Shown piece after piece: positions 30,655 to 42,053 of a DNA stretch of 64,000 nucleotides. A model generated the notes under the pieces. The model saw only the letters and a program-made list of their open reading frames with translations, was not told where the DNA came from and did no database searches. Position 1 is the first letter of the stretch. Each line of letters begins with the position of its first letter. Both the position numbers and the translations under genes were made by a program. The stretch comes from Hippopus hippopus. Lineage: Eukaryota; Mollusca; Bivalvia; Cardiida; Cardiidae. The stretch is taken from contig OX328097.1 in assembly GCA_946811185.2 (NCBI GenBank), forward strand, positions 57,379,063 to 57,443,062, written 5' to 3'.

Positions 30655-30930
30655 GTATCAATTCCTTACCTGATTACAAAATTTCAGAGTTCTCCAAATT
30701 GAAAGTATTTGCAGTAAACATACCAAATGTGATTAAATTGTTTGTTTGTATGGTGTTTAACGGTTTAAAACATTATTTCTGTTACATGTATATCGCTGCG
30801 GCCAGGGGACCTATCCATGCTCTCCTGAATTTTCTTCTATCAGAGCTTTGCGTGAAATATTCTTCCCAAACAACTGGCTGCTTTCCCACATTACCTAAAC
30901 CAGAAATTTTGGTTGCAATGAAAAATTATT
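30655..30930. mobile_element. Mini-element arm followed by a SINE fragment
   Basis: 30655-30740 is a B-arm of the TTAA family (CCAAATTGAAAGTATTTGCA). 30741-30930 begins GTTTGTTTGTATGGTGTTTA and resembles the reversed body of the SINE at 46400-46657 (ATGTATATCGCTGCGGCCAG), without a recognisable tRNA-like head. Confidence 0.45.
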
Positions 30931-31288
30931 TTTGTTAATAGCTGTACTGCATGCTTTTATATGATGTGACAGATCAAGAACGGGTTAAGAATTAATAAGG
31001 AAACATGAATTTGTGAGCTGTTGCAATGAAATACTTTTGATGTGGCATTAATCACCAGGCATTAATTACAACGATACCCGATTTTTCCTCTCTTGCAATA
31101 AACATCAAGATCAATGCTCATGTAAAAATTTTGACTTCTGACGTGCATTACTTAGGCTGAATATCGAATCGGATCTATATCAGATAATACTCTTTTCACC
31201 ACTTCTATTCTATTTCATTTTCGATTTCGCCGAAGAGCATTTCCGTTATTTTATATTCTTCCGCCTAGGACTTGACCAATGAGGTATC

Positions 31289-33538
31289 CAGTCGTTTCGA
31301 CACCCAGTTATTTCGACACCCGGTCATTTCGACACCCGGTCATTTCGACACCCAATAAATTTTTTTTGCAAAAAAATGGTCAGTTCGACACCCGCTGATT
31401 TTTCATCCTCCAAAAAACGGAGAAAAAAACAGGTCATTTGTTGTGCAGTATGTTATAAAAGACGTATTCTTGCAGTAAAACGAAAGTTACCTTTGCCGAT
31501 CTTTGTGTTAACGTTTTTTTGGTAATTTTGGCAGATGGCCAACTATGTTGATTGCTACATCGGTGGAAACTTATATGCCGAGATTTCTAAATGCAGAAGA
31601 CCGATTATGTTTTTTTTTTTTTTTTTCAGTAACAATTAACCTAATAATTGTTCTGATTAGTCTTAATGAATGTGTGGTTTATTTTTACAATTTTTACCCA
31701 AATATTGGTTAATTAAATCATCTGCCTTAATTTGATTCATGTAACACAAAACTACTTCAAATTTTTACTTTGTCCTATTATCGTAAAAATTTTTGTTTTA
31801 GTGTATGATCAAAATGCGTGCATTGGCTTTGTTCAAATATTTTTGTTTTAGGAAACTTTGTTCATGTCAATAAATATACGTGTATAGAAAATTAATAATA
31901 TACATGTATATGCATCAGTTCAGCAAATAGGACATACAGAGCATATTGATTGGAGGTTTCTATAAATGGTAATTAAAAAGATATTATGTAGTAATGTTTT
32001 TCACACTTTAACCTGGCTTTTGTTTAACTGTGATCAACAGGTGTTTTCGTCCCTTAGAATAAACACACAGTGAATCGAAAGCCTTACGGATATCAAAACT
32101 GCTCAGAAAGATTCAAAGAAAATTCAAACTTAGAAATATTCGCGATAAAAAAGGAGTGTCTATGTAGGTCATTTTACCGAACCTGACTTCCGTGAATCAA
32201 ACGCAGCATGATGGTACATTTAGAACTGAGAAATGATTTTCAAATTCCTCATTTCAGAACGTTTTCTTTTCACATCTGTGAAATTAGGAATCTAGATGAA
32301 TACAAAAAAAGGAATCTTAAATCTTGACCACTCGCACAAATTATTGCGTGAATCACGTTATAGAACTAAAATTCGCGTAACAAATTTTGGTTACATGCGA
32401 GACCTCACATAAGAAAATACATCGACAAGAAAGGCCATTATCCGCTTATCTTGGGTAAACTGACAGGTTTTGAAGTTACTTGTTACCCTTATTGAAAATT
32501 TTTGTCAAATCATGCGGAAATACCTATCCAGAAATTAACAAACATGAAAAACTGATCGGTGCAAAAAAACGCGGAAACTCATGACACAACAAACTGTCTC
32601 TTTGACATTGTCCGATCAGAGTCACTTCAGACTGCCTTTTCAGCTTTTTAATGACTTTAAGCAGTAAATTTACATAAATATCTTAATATAGTAGACTTTT
32701 CTGATGCAAATCATCAACATAGATTGCTTTACCACTAGTTAGGAACCAATATTGTCATGTCCTGTAATATGAAATTTTACCCCCAGATTTACAGCTCAGA
32801 GAGTAAGTGTGCCCTTGAAATAAAAAGCTAGAGGAAACACTGTAAGGCCCTATGCTTAATTTTCTTCTCCGGCTGAGGCAGGCCTTATACGTTGATAAAT
32901 TGCGTAATCCTGCGATTATTTTTTGTTACCACTTATTCTTTGCAGACAATGACGTATCTGATATGTCCACTAAATGTTGTGTTGCCGTAATTGCTCCATA
33001 CAAATATCATTATCCTGATTAAGAAGAACTTAACATTAATCGAACATTCTTCAACCTATCTTTTGTTATTTGGTCAAAATGGCTCACAAAGTCCACAACG
33101 GGGTTTGCTCGTATTAAAAACTCTCTCTGCCACAATGCTATTAAAGGTTACCCTGCTGCACGACGAAAAAATCGGCTGTGCTGGATATACGAGTATAAGG
33201 GTTTCTGTAAATGACAGGTAAAGGTGTGATAAACATTATACTGTATAGTCTCTTTTTAAAATGGCGAAGTACAGATACAGAAAACTGTATGGACATACTC
33301 GTACTCGGGATAACCGCCTTTGAATAAAGCTATTTAAAAACATATTTTGATCACACACCAACACAAAATTATGATATGACATCTTAAAAAAATAAACTAA
33401 TTTAATTATAGAAACTCGAGTCTAAAAAGTGCTCGGAAAAAAAAATGGGTGTCGAAATGACCAAATTTTGCAAAAATTTTTCTATCGGGGGTCGAAATGA
33501 CCAAAAAGTGTCGAAATGACTGGGTGTCGAAATGACTG
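31289..33538. mobile_element. 2.25-kb element with GTCATTTCGACACC arrays at both ends
   Basis: Left end: CAGTCGTTTCGACACCCAGT, followed by further GTCATTTCGACACCC copies to about 31400. Right end, inverted: GGGTGTCGAAATGAC copies from about 33446 to 33538. The outer 30 bp are inverse with two to three mismatches. The interior holds only short frames with no recognised domain. A TC on each side is the only candidate duplication. Looks like a non-autonomous transposon with terminal arrays of a binding motif. Confidence 0.7.
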
Positions 33539-33770
33539 TCATTCGACCAATCATATTCTCTCATTCGAAACAGCTGGTACCCGTGTTCACTGCGAGTTCG
33601 ATTATAAAATTATTTTAAGCTCCTCTGGGCGAAGGTCGAAAAGGGCATTCTCCCAGTTAGTCTCAATAATGAGACGCTCCGGTGATTTTTTTTTTTATAG
33701 TTGGACATTTATTGTGCACCGTAGCGTCTATCAGTGCTATACTGACATTCTGTTTCGCGGTCCCTAGAAA

Positions 33771-34345
33771 GACCGAAAAACAACTAATGACCGAAAAACG
33801 CCGGAAAAAAACAAAAAATATAGCAAAATACATACCCAATAGTGAGATCGGGTCGAAAGGGTGGGGTTATATGTTAACAAGGGGTATTGGAGTAATTGTC
33901 AATCTATACTCGCCGAAAACCACTTTAATTCGCCGAAAAATACCATTGAAGCTACCCCATCCTCTTTTTCAATTATATCGCCGAAAACCATCATATACAT
34001 GTAGCACCAAAACTGCAGAAAGAAAGCATATCAAATGGGTGGATGGGTGTCGTTTGATCAAGGTTATCTGGTTATTATGGGTATTGGGGTAGGATGTCAC
34101 CCTTTACTCGCCTAAAACCACAGAAATTTGCCGGAAATCATTATTGATGATACCACATCTGATCTAAAAATCGTTCCGCAGAAAACCACTTCTGTATGCC
34201 GGAAAACACAATGCACTGACGATACATATAGTTCTAGTAATCATATCTCCGAAAAACACCTAAATGCAGGATTGTCCGGCACAAACAGTGTAAATTCTGG
34301 TTGGGCAACGCCCACTTACGCCGAAAAACACCTTATGCCGAAAGA
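33771..34345 (+). repeat. Array of the motif GCCGAAAAACACC
   Basis: About 13 copies of G/ACCGAAAA(A)C(A)C in the same orientation at about 33772, 33790, 33800, 33911, 33931, 33979, 34109, 34129, 34177, 34198, 34248, 34319 and 34337, with irregular spacing of 10-130 bp and unrelated sequence between. Not a tandem repeat in the usual sense. The inverse motif recurs at 35547-35588. Confidence 0.65.
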
Positions 34346-34734
34346 TTGCCCAACTCGGGTAATTTGTATAAACCCCCCCCCCCCACACACGCACAGAGAG
34401 GACAGCAGACTGTTTAGTAAATCAAAGCTATGAATCCATAGAAAATAATCCGAATTAAATGAAAAAAAAAAAAAAAAAAAATAATAATAATAATAATTTT
34501 GCCATACAATAACTCATACTTACCCTAGTGCAGATAACTGTCCCCAAAGGCGATGTTACTTTTTGACTGGTCGCCTCTGGGTACAGAGACGATCAAGACA
34601 AAATCAGTTGAAAGCTCCGCACAGATTTTGTGCCCATGTTTGAACTCTCAGTAATTTCGCAAATAGAACACAAAACTAGGATTTAATCATACCTGTTGCT
34701 TGCGTATTTAATATCCTTCGTTTGAAATACAAAT

Positions 34735-34997
34735 GAGCCGTGTTCTGGCAAAAGGGGGCTTAATGCATCTCTGTGATCTATCATACCAAGCAAGACATAA
34801 CATATAACTAGGGATCCATAAAATCTATTATGTCTAACAACCAACTGTATCATAAGGTACACTTGTCCTTCGACATACAGAAAATTGACCAATAGCGAAA
34901 AGTTTTGGCCCAGGTCAGCCTGCGCGGACTGCGCAGGCTGACCTGGGTCGATACTGTTCGCAGATGCATTAAGCCCCCTTTTCACAGAGCATGATTC
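34735..34997. mobile_element. GAGCC-ended mini-element in one arm of a large inverted repeat
   Basis: Starts GAGCCGTGTTCTGGCAAAAG, ends CACAGAGCATGATTC, flanked by AAAT (34731-34734, 34998-35001). An internal palindrome around TGCGCGGACTGCGCA (about 34908-34952) pairs over more than 40 bp. The opposite arm at about 35790 lacks the element, so the empty site is visible. Confidence 0.88.
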
Positions 34998-35546
34998 AAA
35001 TATTTTCAATTTAAATGCTGAGCATAAGAGAAAACCGTGCATTTCATCTGTTACTCGAGTTATTTACGGTCCCGAAAACACACAAAATGGCCGACACACA
35101 CGATAAATTTCGTCAGCGTTTTTTCCCCCGAGATTTACATGTTATAAACGACTTCTACAAGCTCTTTATGTAATGAAATGTTTAATAATTTGTCTTTGGT
35201 CATGTTATTTACTTCAATTTAATTCCATTTCGCTGCAATACAGATTAAACCGACGAAACAGAAAAGCAGTATAGCGCTCTATCTTTGCTACCGGAAAATT
35301 TACGATGGACTTGAGACGATACGGTGCACAATAAATGTCCAAATGAAAAAAAAAGAAATCACCGTACACTAGTAGCGTCTCATTATTGAGACTAATACTT
35401 ACCCCTAAAGACGTAAATATGTTCTGTCCCGTCATGATATTTTCATCCATTTTATCTTTGATCATGTCTAGTTACCCTAAATGACCCAAATACCCTTCCA
35501 GCGTACCCACATGACAATTTCAAACGTTTGTTATGCAATTTTTTAG

Positions 35547-35588
35547 TGTTTTCCGGCGTTTTCCGGTCATTAGGTGTTTTTTGGTCTT
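35547..35588 (-). repeat. Inverse copies of the GCCGAAAAACACC motif
   Basis: GTGTTTTCCGGCGTTTTCCGG then GGTGTTTTTTGGTCTTTC, the reverse complement of the motif array start at 33771-33810, including the neighbouring CTAGGGACC. Confidence 0.6.
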
Positions 35589-36858
35589 TCTAGGGACCCT
35601 CTGTTTCGTCGGTTTAATCTGTATCGCAGCGAAACGCAATTAACTTTTAGTAACGAACATCTCGGAAAAAAAACTGACGAAATCTATCGTGTTTGGCGGC
35701 CATTTTGTGTGTTTTCGGGATCTTAAATTACTCGAGTAACAGATGAAATGAACTGTTTTTTCTTATGTTCAGCGTTTAAATTGAAACTATTTGTATTTCA
35801 AAAGAAGGATTATTGAATATGCAAGCGACAGGTATGTTCAAATCCTAGTTTTGTGCTCTGTGAAATTATGAGAGTTCAAACTTGCGCACAAAATCTGTGC
35901 GGAGATTTCAACTGTTCTTGTCTTGATCGTCTCCGTGCCCAGTGGCGAACAGTCAAAAAGTAACATTGCCTTTGGGGACAATTATCTGTAATATCTCCGC
36001 GAGTATCATTATCTTCCGCTAGGTGGCATTTTTTACGCTTCATTCAGCTACATGGTTAGCCAGCATGTAACCTATGCACCGGCCGTTCATAAAAACAGCC
36101 CCTACAGGCTTGGGCAAAAGCTTCGGTAAAGCCCAGACACTTCTTGTAGATACATGTAAGTGTGGATAAAACCTGCACGAATTCTGCATGGTTTCCATAT
36201 AGTCTATATTTAGAAACTGTATTCAAAGATGTGCAGTAAAACAAGAGTATTTGTGAAAACTATTTTTCTCTTTGAATTAATTGAATTTTAAAGATATTTG
36301 GAGCGAAAAACAGGCTACATTTTCCCACAGATGTATTGTTTATAGCCATTTTCTCCATTGCTACTTTACTAGCGGTGTAATAATTTATCCTGTAAAGGGG
36401 AAAGTGATGCGTCATAGCAGACAGCATTCGGCATACCTCGGGTGATCCGATGATCAAGTCCCCCGGCTGTATCTTGATATGCACCTACACGGTATATTTC
36501 TTCGCCAGAAATGCGCCGGTTTACTGTTCTGAAAATTGTAAGGGTCCCCTTAAAAAAGAAAGCGTGTGTCTGAATTTTCTATCGAAATCTTTCTAACTAT
36601 ATTTCAGTTGACAAACATTTTCGTACATTGATTTTTTAACGTGGTTTATCAATTCCGATTGAAGTTTTCACCGACAGATAGGTAGATGTGAATAACTTCG
36701 TCAAGGTTGTTTATATCGTTGCTAAACGACTTAAAGTGGCGTCGCCATGTATTAAATCACGTAATTTGCAGTTCAAATGGAAGCGACCGTTATACAGACG
36801 AGGCTAGATGTAGGTATGGAATCGGCCGAGTTGTGACGAGCGGCTTTCCATAGAGTGA

Positions 36859-36983
36859 GCAGACAGGTCGAATCTTCGAAGACTATGACATGCGCAAAAA
36901 ACGGCGCGACCATTAGTCCGGATTACCTGCCCCTAACACGTTGTATGCGCATGTCATATTCTTCGAAGATTCGACCTGTCTGC
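36859..36983. repeat. 38-bp inverted repeat with a 49-bp loop
   Basis: Left arm starts GCAGACAGGTCGAATCTTCG; the right arm ends CGAAGATTCGACCTGTCTGC; one mismatch. The centre of each arm holds TTCGAA. Related sequence (CAAAGAATATGACATGCGCA) appears once more near 38700, outside the element. Confidence 0.85.
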
Positions 36984-37231
36984 TATGACGCATCACCCAT
37001 CCCCGGATACTTGGGAAAAGTAGGGCTTATACCGAAGCTATACCCAAGCCTGTAGGGACTGTTTTAATAAATGGCCGGTGCACAGGTTACCTGCTAGCTG
37101 ATCATAACTGAATGAATCGCACCAGGTAGCGTTTTATTGAGTAAACGTTTATTTTATTTTGAAATTCAAACGGTTGTCGTTTTGAAAAATTAGTCCGCTT
37201 CTGTACCCAGAATGCCCAAATTAGATAGATA

Positions 37232-38596
37232 CGAGGGTTGTTCGGAAAGTTCGTAGAATTTTGTTATATCTCTAGAATTGTTCATCAAATATACATGAAA
37301 TTTGATATGCATGAACCTTGACTTATCCTTAAGCAATTTTTAAAAAAATAATAGAAAATCAAATACAGAAACCAGATATATGGGTTGTCGTAGCAACGTC
37401 ATCATGGGTACCCGGAGCAGTCCGTAAATACCTATTTTTGGATTATGTCGTTGAAGAAATAAGCTTAATTTCCGTATGTTTGCTCAACGTCAAAAAAGAG
37501 CGGAAACATCAAGCGATAATTCGACAACGTTACATTATTTCCTGAAAATCTCAAAACAATTCGCTGTTTCGAAACAAAATTATAGTGTTTTCGTAATCTA
37601 TCTGAGGACGTTGTTACGGAAAAATCATGACGTCGAACTGTGGGGTTGAGTTGCGGAGTGTGGTGAAATTCTGTGTTGCACTTAATAAATCGCCAACAGA
37701 AACACTACGAATGATAAAATCAGCAGGAGCATATGATAAATGCAGTCCAGCTTTTGTCTACAAATGGCATTCACATTTTAGGAGCGGAAGAGAATCTATT
37801 AATGACGATTCCAGGAGCGGTCGACCGGCAGTCGTAACTTGTTCGATTAAGAAGTCGGTAAAGGATATGGTTCAGACCGACAGAAGAACCACCAACAGAA
37901 CTATTGCTAACGAACTCGGTGTTTCGTGCTCAACAGTACATGGTATACTAACCGAGGAACTTGGCATGTCGAAAATGAGTGCTCGGTGGGTAGCACGATT
38001 ACTCAAGGAAAATGAAAAGGAGCGCCGCGTACACTGTTCACAGAAGTTTCTTCACCGCTACGAATCTGAAGGCGAGGATTTTCTTGATTGGATCATCACG
38101 ACGGATGAGACCTGGTTACACCACTTTGATCCAGAGACCAAAGCTATGTCTTCTATGGATTTCTGGATTTTTCCCGAGTTGAAGGCGAGTTTGCATGGAA
38201 AGCGATTCGATTCAGCAGAGGAACTTACAAAACAGACTCAAATTGTTGTATCGTCACTAACTGAGGACTGGTACATTGAAACTTACAACAAATGGGTGAC
38301 CAGACATAAGAAATGCATAGATATTCCTGGTGACTATGTTGAGAAAGTGCGACGATCGCTTGATGTAAACGACGCTTGATGATTACGCGACGTCATATTG
38401 ACTTCGGCGTGCTCCTGGTACCTCTACCATACTCATTTTAAGTAACATAATTTTCGTGTGATGTAGAGCATCGTTTTGGTTTTCATAGAATTTATAGAAG
38501 AGATGTTGAAGTTTAAGTAGGTATAAAATTCTTTGTAACACTGAGAATATTGTGTGATTTATAACAAAATTCTACGAATTTTCAGAACAACCCTCG
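37232..38596 (+). mobile_element. Mariner-like transposon, internally deleted
   Basis: Terminal inverted repeats of about 40 bp (CGAGGGTTGTTCGGAAAGTT at 37232; the inverse ends at 38596 with three differences), flanked by TA on both sides (37230-37231, 38597-38598), the standard mariner target. It encodes one transposase frame lacking its central part. Confidence 0.93.
37627..38379 (+). pseudogene. Mariner transposase, lacks the second half of the catalytic core
   Basis: 250 codons; family proteins are about 340-350. N-terminal paired helix-turn-helix (SPAFVYKWHSHFRSGRE, DDSRSGRP, STVHGILTEELGMSKMSARW) and TTDETWLHHFDPETK with the first catalytic Asp are present. The frame then jumps from KAMSS to MDFWIFPELKASLHGKRF, skipping about 100 residues with the other two catalytic acids, without losing frame. 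It may still bind transposon ends but cannot cut. The rest of the frame is intact, so the deletion is recent or the frame has not yet decayed. Confidence 0.92.
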
Positions 38597-38639
38597 TATA
38601 TGTGTATTTGTAGAATGCCATCTAGCGGAAGATAATGGC

Positions 38640-41058
38640 CCCTAACACTAACTCTTGAAGAACGGCAGGGTACCAGACTACACTATTATGTATCGTTGCT
38701 TCAAAGAATATGACATGCGCAGACAATGATCGTTGCATTGTTGATATAGATCTGTTTATATCCGACATGGAAATCATTTAAGAATTTAATTAGTTATAAC
38801 ATAGAATCTTGTTGGAAGCCGCTCGAAAGCGGCTTCCAGTAGGAATGTACCTAAACTATTTACCATGTAGATGATCGGTAATTATTCGACTGGTTATAAT
38901 TTTTGGAAATTTCCTAATAATGTCGTGTTAGTGTTACAGAATTACTCCACATGACTCTTTCTCAAATATTCAATCAGACCTACATGAACATCAAGTCTGG
39001 TTTTCTTGCAATATAAGTTCATTCTCAAATAACAATGAAAATACAGAAAAATGAACTTCCTTTTATTGGCTAGTCCCTCGAACTTTTCCAACTTAAAGGA
39101 TTCCTTCCTTGTTTCCAAACGAAATTATAATGCTTTCCGTTTATCATAGGCTCTCCCACCTCTAAACGGTTTTCACGTTTGTCTACTTTTTTGCTAAACA
39201 AAGTAATGATAAATATGAGATGGAGAGCATCTTAGAATATGATAATCAGAAGCAGTTTTATGTACAAGTGTTTCGCCCAGTTTTAATCTGTAAAGATTAT
39301 AGGGCGGTTAACCTTTGATCAAGGTATAGATTGGTTACCTCCCTACACAGTAAGAGCAGACATCAGCTATTTATAGAATAGGCCTACTTGTGAAGAGATA
39401 ACCCTTTTTCTTCCCTTCGTCGACACTTTAGCCTCATGGAATTTTGTAATATGGACGATCTACCTTATGAGCCCTGTAAAATTTAACATTTAATGTATTG
39501 TGTGTCGAAGCTGTTATGATCAAACTGTAAGTTCTGTACAGTAAGGTCCTGATCTACAATACTCGTGAAAAATGTATGGATCGTGATGTACGTTGTCCAC
39601 AAAAAATACCAAAGTAGTGCATAGTGCTCTAAGGGTTGAAACTGTTCGAAAATGACAGAAATAGATCAAGATCAGACAGTACATAAGCCTGTGTAATATT
39701 TTTTAAATACTTTATAAGATATTGTAAACGTAAATATTTCTTGTTTCATTTTCCTTACTCGGTATATTAATTTCATTCGGTTTAATTGAAAGGATAAAGT
39801 TATTACCAAACCTATCACTGTGCATATATACAACTTTTTACGTCGCTGCTGGTCAAGGGTTTGAATGGCTCTTGAAGTTTACATTAGAAGTTTTATAGAT
39901 TTTTACAAGGCATTTGCAGAAAATGGTCCAAACTAATTTTTATTAAACGATATATATAGTAATAGTTACTATGTTGTTGTTGAATGTTGAATATAACCAG
40001 ATCCTTAAAGACTTAAAAAAATAATTTTGTTTCTTTTTAGTGGTTTGCGCCAACTGTGAAGGCTATGATCAGAAGAATTTTGGAAATACTATGCAAAAGT
40101 CTCTAATTCTGGAGTAGAAATGTAAAGATTCACTTTGTTACAAGCAGGCTAACATTCTTTTTGACAAGCAAAATGATCATGTTTTAGAAGAAAGTTGTTG
40201 AACATTTTTTTTTTTTTATTTTTGTAAAAAAATTGAAACACAAAGAAAATATCACTAAAAAATTGTAAATACATGTAGATTTACGTGAATAACGATCTAA
40301 ATATCACTTTGAATAATTACTAACTTACATAATTATGCAGTGTCGCCTTTGATGCCCCTGCAGAAGTCTGCTTTTTAAAATCATTTAATAATGAAAAATT
40401 CTGTACTTGAATTCATGCGCAATTTCTCCATTTTCAAACTTTGAGTAGAAATTTGAAAATTCCAATGCTTTCTCACATACGCATCACCACTTTAAATGAT
40501 AATGATGATTATAATGATAATAATGGTACAAGGGAACAGATACAAAAATGTCATCGAAGTTTTTCTAGAAAGTCAATATTTCTGAAATTGTCCACCAAAA
40601 GATTGCGGCTTCTATGATGCCATAAATTTGTCTTGTTTGCAACTGGTAAGCCGAACGTTTCATCCATGAGGGATAGAGGGAGAGGTAAGTGTGTGTGTGT
40701 GTGTGTGTGTGGGTGGGGGGGGAATAGGGGAGGCCACTCTTCATAAATTCGCCTTTAAATTATACGATTTTCTCCCTTACACCATAAAAAGAAAAAAGGA
40801 TATCACATCGCATTGTTTTGTATGCTAGATTTTAAGTGGTATTGCATGCATAATATATCATTAAATGCATGATATAACTAATCATATGCCGAACACTCAA
40901 GACAACAAACTTAGATCACATCATTATGGCCGACTATGAAACTGCTTGTAATCAGTTATTTATTTTTTTTTTTGACATTTCCCCATTACTGCCCCTTATG
41001 TATATTGTTTGTTTTTACGTTACCAGTGTGAGTTTACAGTTGTTTGCTGACAATTTTT
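38640..41058. other. AT-rich intergenic sequence, nothing recognised
   Basis: No exon-like segment, no long frame. A short inverted repeat GAAGCCGCTCGAAAGCGGCTTC sits at about 38816-38837. Confidence 0.5.
40689..40711. repeat. GT microsatellite
   Basis: About 11 GT units, followed by a G-rich stretch. Confidence 0.95.
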
Positions 41059-41059
41059 T

Positions 41060-41640
41060 ATGCGCCCCGAAGGGGGAGCATATAGTCGCCGCTTCGTCTG
41101 TCCGTCCGTGTGTCCTTCCGTCCGTCCTTCCGACCGTTCTTCCGTCCGTCCGTCCGTCCGTCCAAAGCCATTTCTCCACGACCCCTGGACCAAATTGGAT
41201 GAAACTTCATATATGAACTCCTTAGGATATTGCGCCGATGTGTCTTTCCTGGTTTTCCAATTTGACGCTGTGTCTTGGAAAAAGGGGGTTTCTTGTAAAA
41301 TTCCAATTTTTACTAATATCTCCTTCAGTTTTCGTCAAAATTTCATAAAACTTCACATTTATATTGTTTATTAAAAGTTTCACCATGTGCCTTTGTTTTT
41401 TTTAATCTATGAAAAACCATGTTACGGGAAAAGGGTGCTTAATGTCATAAATTTAGGTTTTGTTTTTTTGGACTCTGAAATGAAACATCTCCCAGTTTCT
41501 TCAAGACTATTCAACATATATGTTGCTGATCAAAAGCCCCAGACCATAGTTTCATTCTTTCCTATTTTTACTAAGCTGTGTTATAGAAAAAGAGGGCTTA
41601 ATGACAAACTCAAACACGATTTTATAAATGTTTAATCTGA
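41060..41640 (+). repeat. Interspersed repeat starting GCGCCCCGAAGGGGGAGCAT
   Basis: A short palindrome (CCCCGAAGGGGG) is followed by GTCCGTCC tracts (41098-41165), then a body with AAATTGGATGAAACTTCATA that repeats loosely every 150-190 bp to 41640. The layout (end palindrome, simple tetranucleotide tract, tandem body) resembles the pearl-like elements. Open frames here on both strands are low-complexity artefacts. Confidence 0.55.
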
Positions 41641-42053
41641 TTTTTTTTTCAGACAATTTTGCCATTAGTATAATAGTAATGTTTGGTTTACAGATTGTTC
41701 ACATTGACAGGAAGTTTTACTCTACTGTTCCAAGAGTTATGCCCCTTCTTTATTTAATTATTTGAACATTGGCGAATGCAGTTTGGCAGACGGGACCAAA
41801 CACAAGTAGCCTGTTTCACCCCCACCCTCCTCTCCCGTGACCAACCATTTACCGACAGCCTTCACTTTCCTAAAAAGAGACCTGTTCGGGGAGCATAATC
41901 TTTCTACGACGGCTCTTGTTTTCAAAAGGTTATCACTTAAACATTTACCAGACAAACTTTGACCCCAAAGGAAAGGTTTTCAGCAAACATTTAATGAGAA
42001 ATACGAAATGTCGGTAACAAGAATTAAATTCCATTAAAAAGCAGTATAATTTT

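Larger units (their letters stand above)
33658..35395. repeat. Inverted repeat, arms about 100-140 bp
   Basis: Arm 33658-33757 (TAGTCTCAATAATGAGACGC, later GGACATTTATTGTGCACC and a TATACTG..TTCTGTTTCG end) is the inverse of 35254-35395. Each outer end holds the near-palindrome TCTCAATAATGAGA. The GCCGAAAAACACC array lies just inside the left arm. Possibly one transposon about 1.7 kb long. Confidence 0.65.
34525..35992. repeat. Large inverted repeat (foldback), arms of about 390-470 bp
   Basis: Left arm 34525-35259 and right arm 35601-35992 are inverse: AACTGTCCCCAAAGGCGATG against CATTGCCTTTGGGGACAATT, ACTCGAGTTATTTACGG against its inverse, and ACAGATTAAACCGACGAAAC against GTTTCGTCGGTTTAATCTGT. 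The left arm contains the GAGCC mini-element (34735-34997) and about 75 bp of further insertion. It overlaps the inverted repeat above. Confidence 0.8.
36008..38636. mobile_element. Foldback element with a mariner inside
   Basis: Ends ATTATCTTCCGCTAGGTGGC at 36008 and the inverse at 38614-38636 (one mismatch over 23 bp). Inside, 36066-36130 and 37020-37094 are inverse (GCACCGGCC, GCCCCTACAGGCTTGGGC and others), and 36859-36896 and 36946-36983 form a near-perfect 38-bp palindrome. The mariner (37232-38596) sits near the right end, so the host element was about 1.26 kb. No coding content of its own seen. Confidence 0.65.

Noticed and set aside
33682..34433. Two 100-136-codon frames on +
   Set aside because: They run through the inverted repeat and the GCCGAAAAACACC array; residue pattern follows the motif repeats.
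41058..41374. Arg/Asp/Gly-rich and Pro/Ser/Val-rich frames on both strands
   Set aside because: Low-complexity translation of a GTCC tetranucleotide tract.
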